From Actinomycetales bacterium (lineage in GTDB: Bacteria; Actinomycetota; Actinomycetes; Actinomycetales; Dermabacteraceae), in contig JAAZLF010000108.1 in assembly GCA_012799425.1 (NCBI GenBank), forward strand, positions 1-6,112: a stretch of DNA of 6,112 nucleotides, read 5' to 3'. A model generated the notes under the pieces. That model searched no databases, was not told the origin of the DNA, and worked only from the letters and a program-made list of their open reading frames with translations. Shown here piece after piece: positions 5,894 to 6,112 of this stretch. The position numbers and the translations under genes are program-made. Numbering within the stretch: position 1 is the stretch's first letter; the number at the start of each line of letters is the position of its first letter.

Positions 5894-6112
5894 ATGATCC
5901 GCATGCGCACCGATTTCTTCGCCGAGTCCCTCGGGATGGGCACCTCGATGGTGGTGCTGATGCCGCAGGCCGCCGCCGGCATCGGAATGGGCGGGGCCGA
6001 CGCCGCCGCGGGCGCGGGCGCGCCGGAGGGCGGGCCCGGGGTGCCCGTGCTCTACCTGCTGCACGGCTTGAGCGATGACTGCACCATCTGGGAGCGCCGC
6101 ACCTCGATCGAG
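5894..6112 (+). CDS. Putative esterase (EstA/esterase D type), N-terminal part
   Basis: The first 73 codons of an alpha/beta hydrolase run open to the right edge; the 3' part is outside the window. The N-terminus (MIRMRTDFFAESLGMGTSMV) matches the first strands of tributyrin-esterase and esterase D-like proteins, where a Ser-His-Asp triad hydrolyses short acyl esters. The diagnostic block is VPVLYLLHGLSDDCTIWERR at 50-69: a hydrophobic strand ending in the HG (57-58) oxyanion-hole region, followed by the W-R-T (66-70) stretch that in this family precedes the active-site helices. The catalytic serine motif is not yet reached, so catalytic competence cannot be judged. No signal peptide is seen. 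An Ala/Gly-rich insert at 26-49 is longer than usual between the first strands. It is divergent from the GH13 gene with 72 bases between starts. Confidence 0.88.
   Translation, partial: MIRMRTDFFAESLGMGTSMVVLMPQAAAGIGMGGADAAAGAGAPEGGPGVPVLYLLHGLSDDCTIWERRTSIE

Overview
The window is high-GC DNA (roughly 70% by eye) with the codon bias and promoter style of an actinobacterium. A Dermabacteraceae/Brachybacterium-like or other micrococcalean host is my best guess, but no rRNA or marker gene is present to settle it. I see no rRNA, tRNA, CRISPR array, insertion sequence or phage gene. The coding content is ordinary chromosomal housekeeping or accessory content, and I did not find a new biological system.

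Layout from left to right. Positions 1-136 hold no gene: a C/G-rich pentanucleotide tandem array with G-quadruplex potential, then GC-rich hairpins just past the end of the ABC operon. Positions 137-3786 (minus strand) encode two fused-domain ABC exporter half-transporters of 608 aa each, with starts chosen at 3786 and 1963. They overlap by 4 bases (ATGA) and form a two-gene operon. The motif pattern is that of an asymmetric heterodimer: one composite ATPase site is intact and the other carries all the degenerate residues. Positions 3787-3986 are the promoter region of this operon, with a -10 box, a 5'-UTR hairpin and a twice-repeated 12-mer flanking the predicted start site. Positions 3987-4340 (minus) encode a 117-aa membrane protein of unknown function. 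Positions 4379-5821 (minus) encode a 480-aa cytosolic GH13 (alpha-amylase superfamily) enzyme with a complete catalytic triad. A 72-bp divergent intergenic region follows, and from 5894 to the right edge (plus) lies the first 73 codons of a putative EstA/esterase D-type alpha/beta hydrolase.

How the genes work together: only the two ABC genes are clearly linked, as partners of one exporter. The GH13 enzyme and the small membrane protein are codirectional, but each has a -10-like hexamer exactly six bases before its ATG, which suggests leaderless transcripts and separate promoters. The esterase is transcribed away from the amylase behind a good Shine-Dalgarno sequence. No substrate for the exporter can be read from the sequence.
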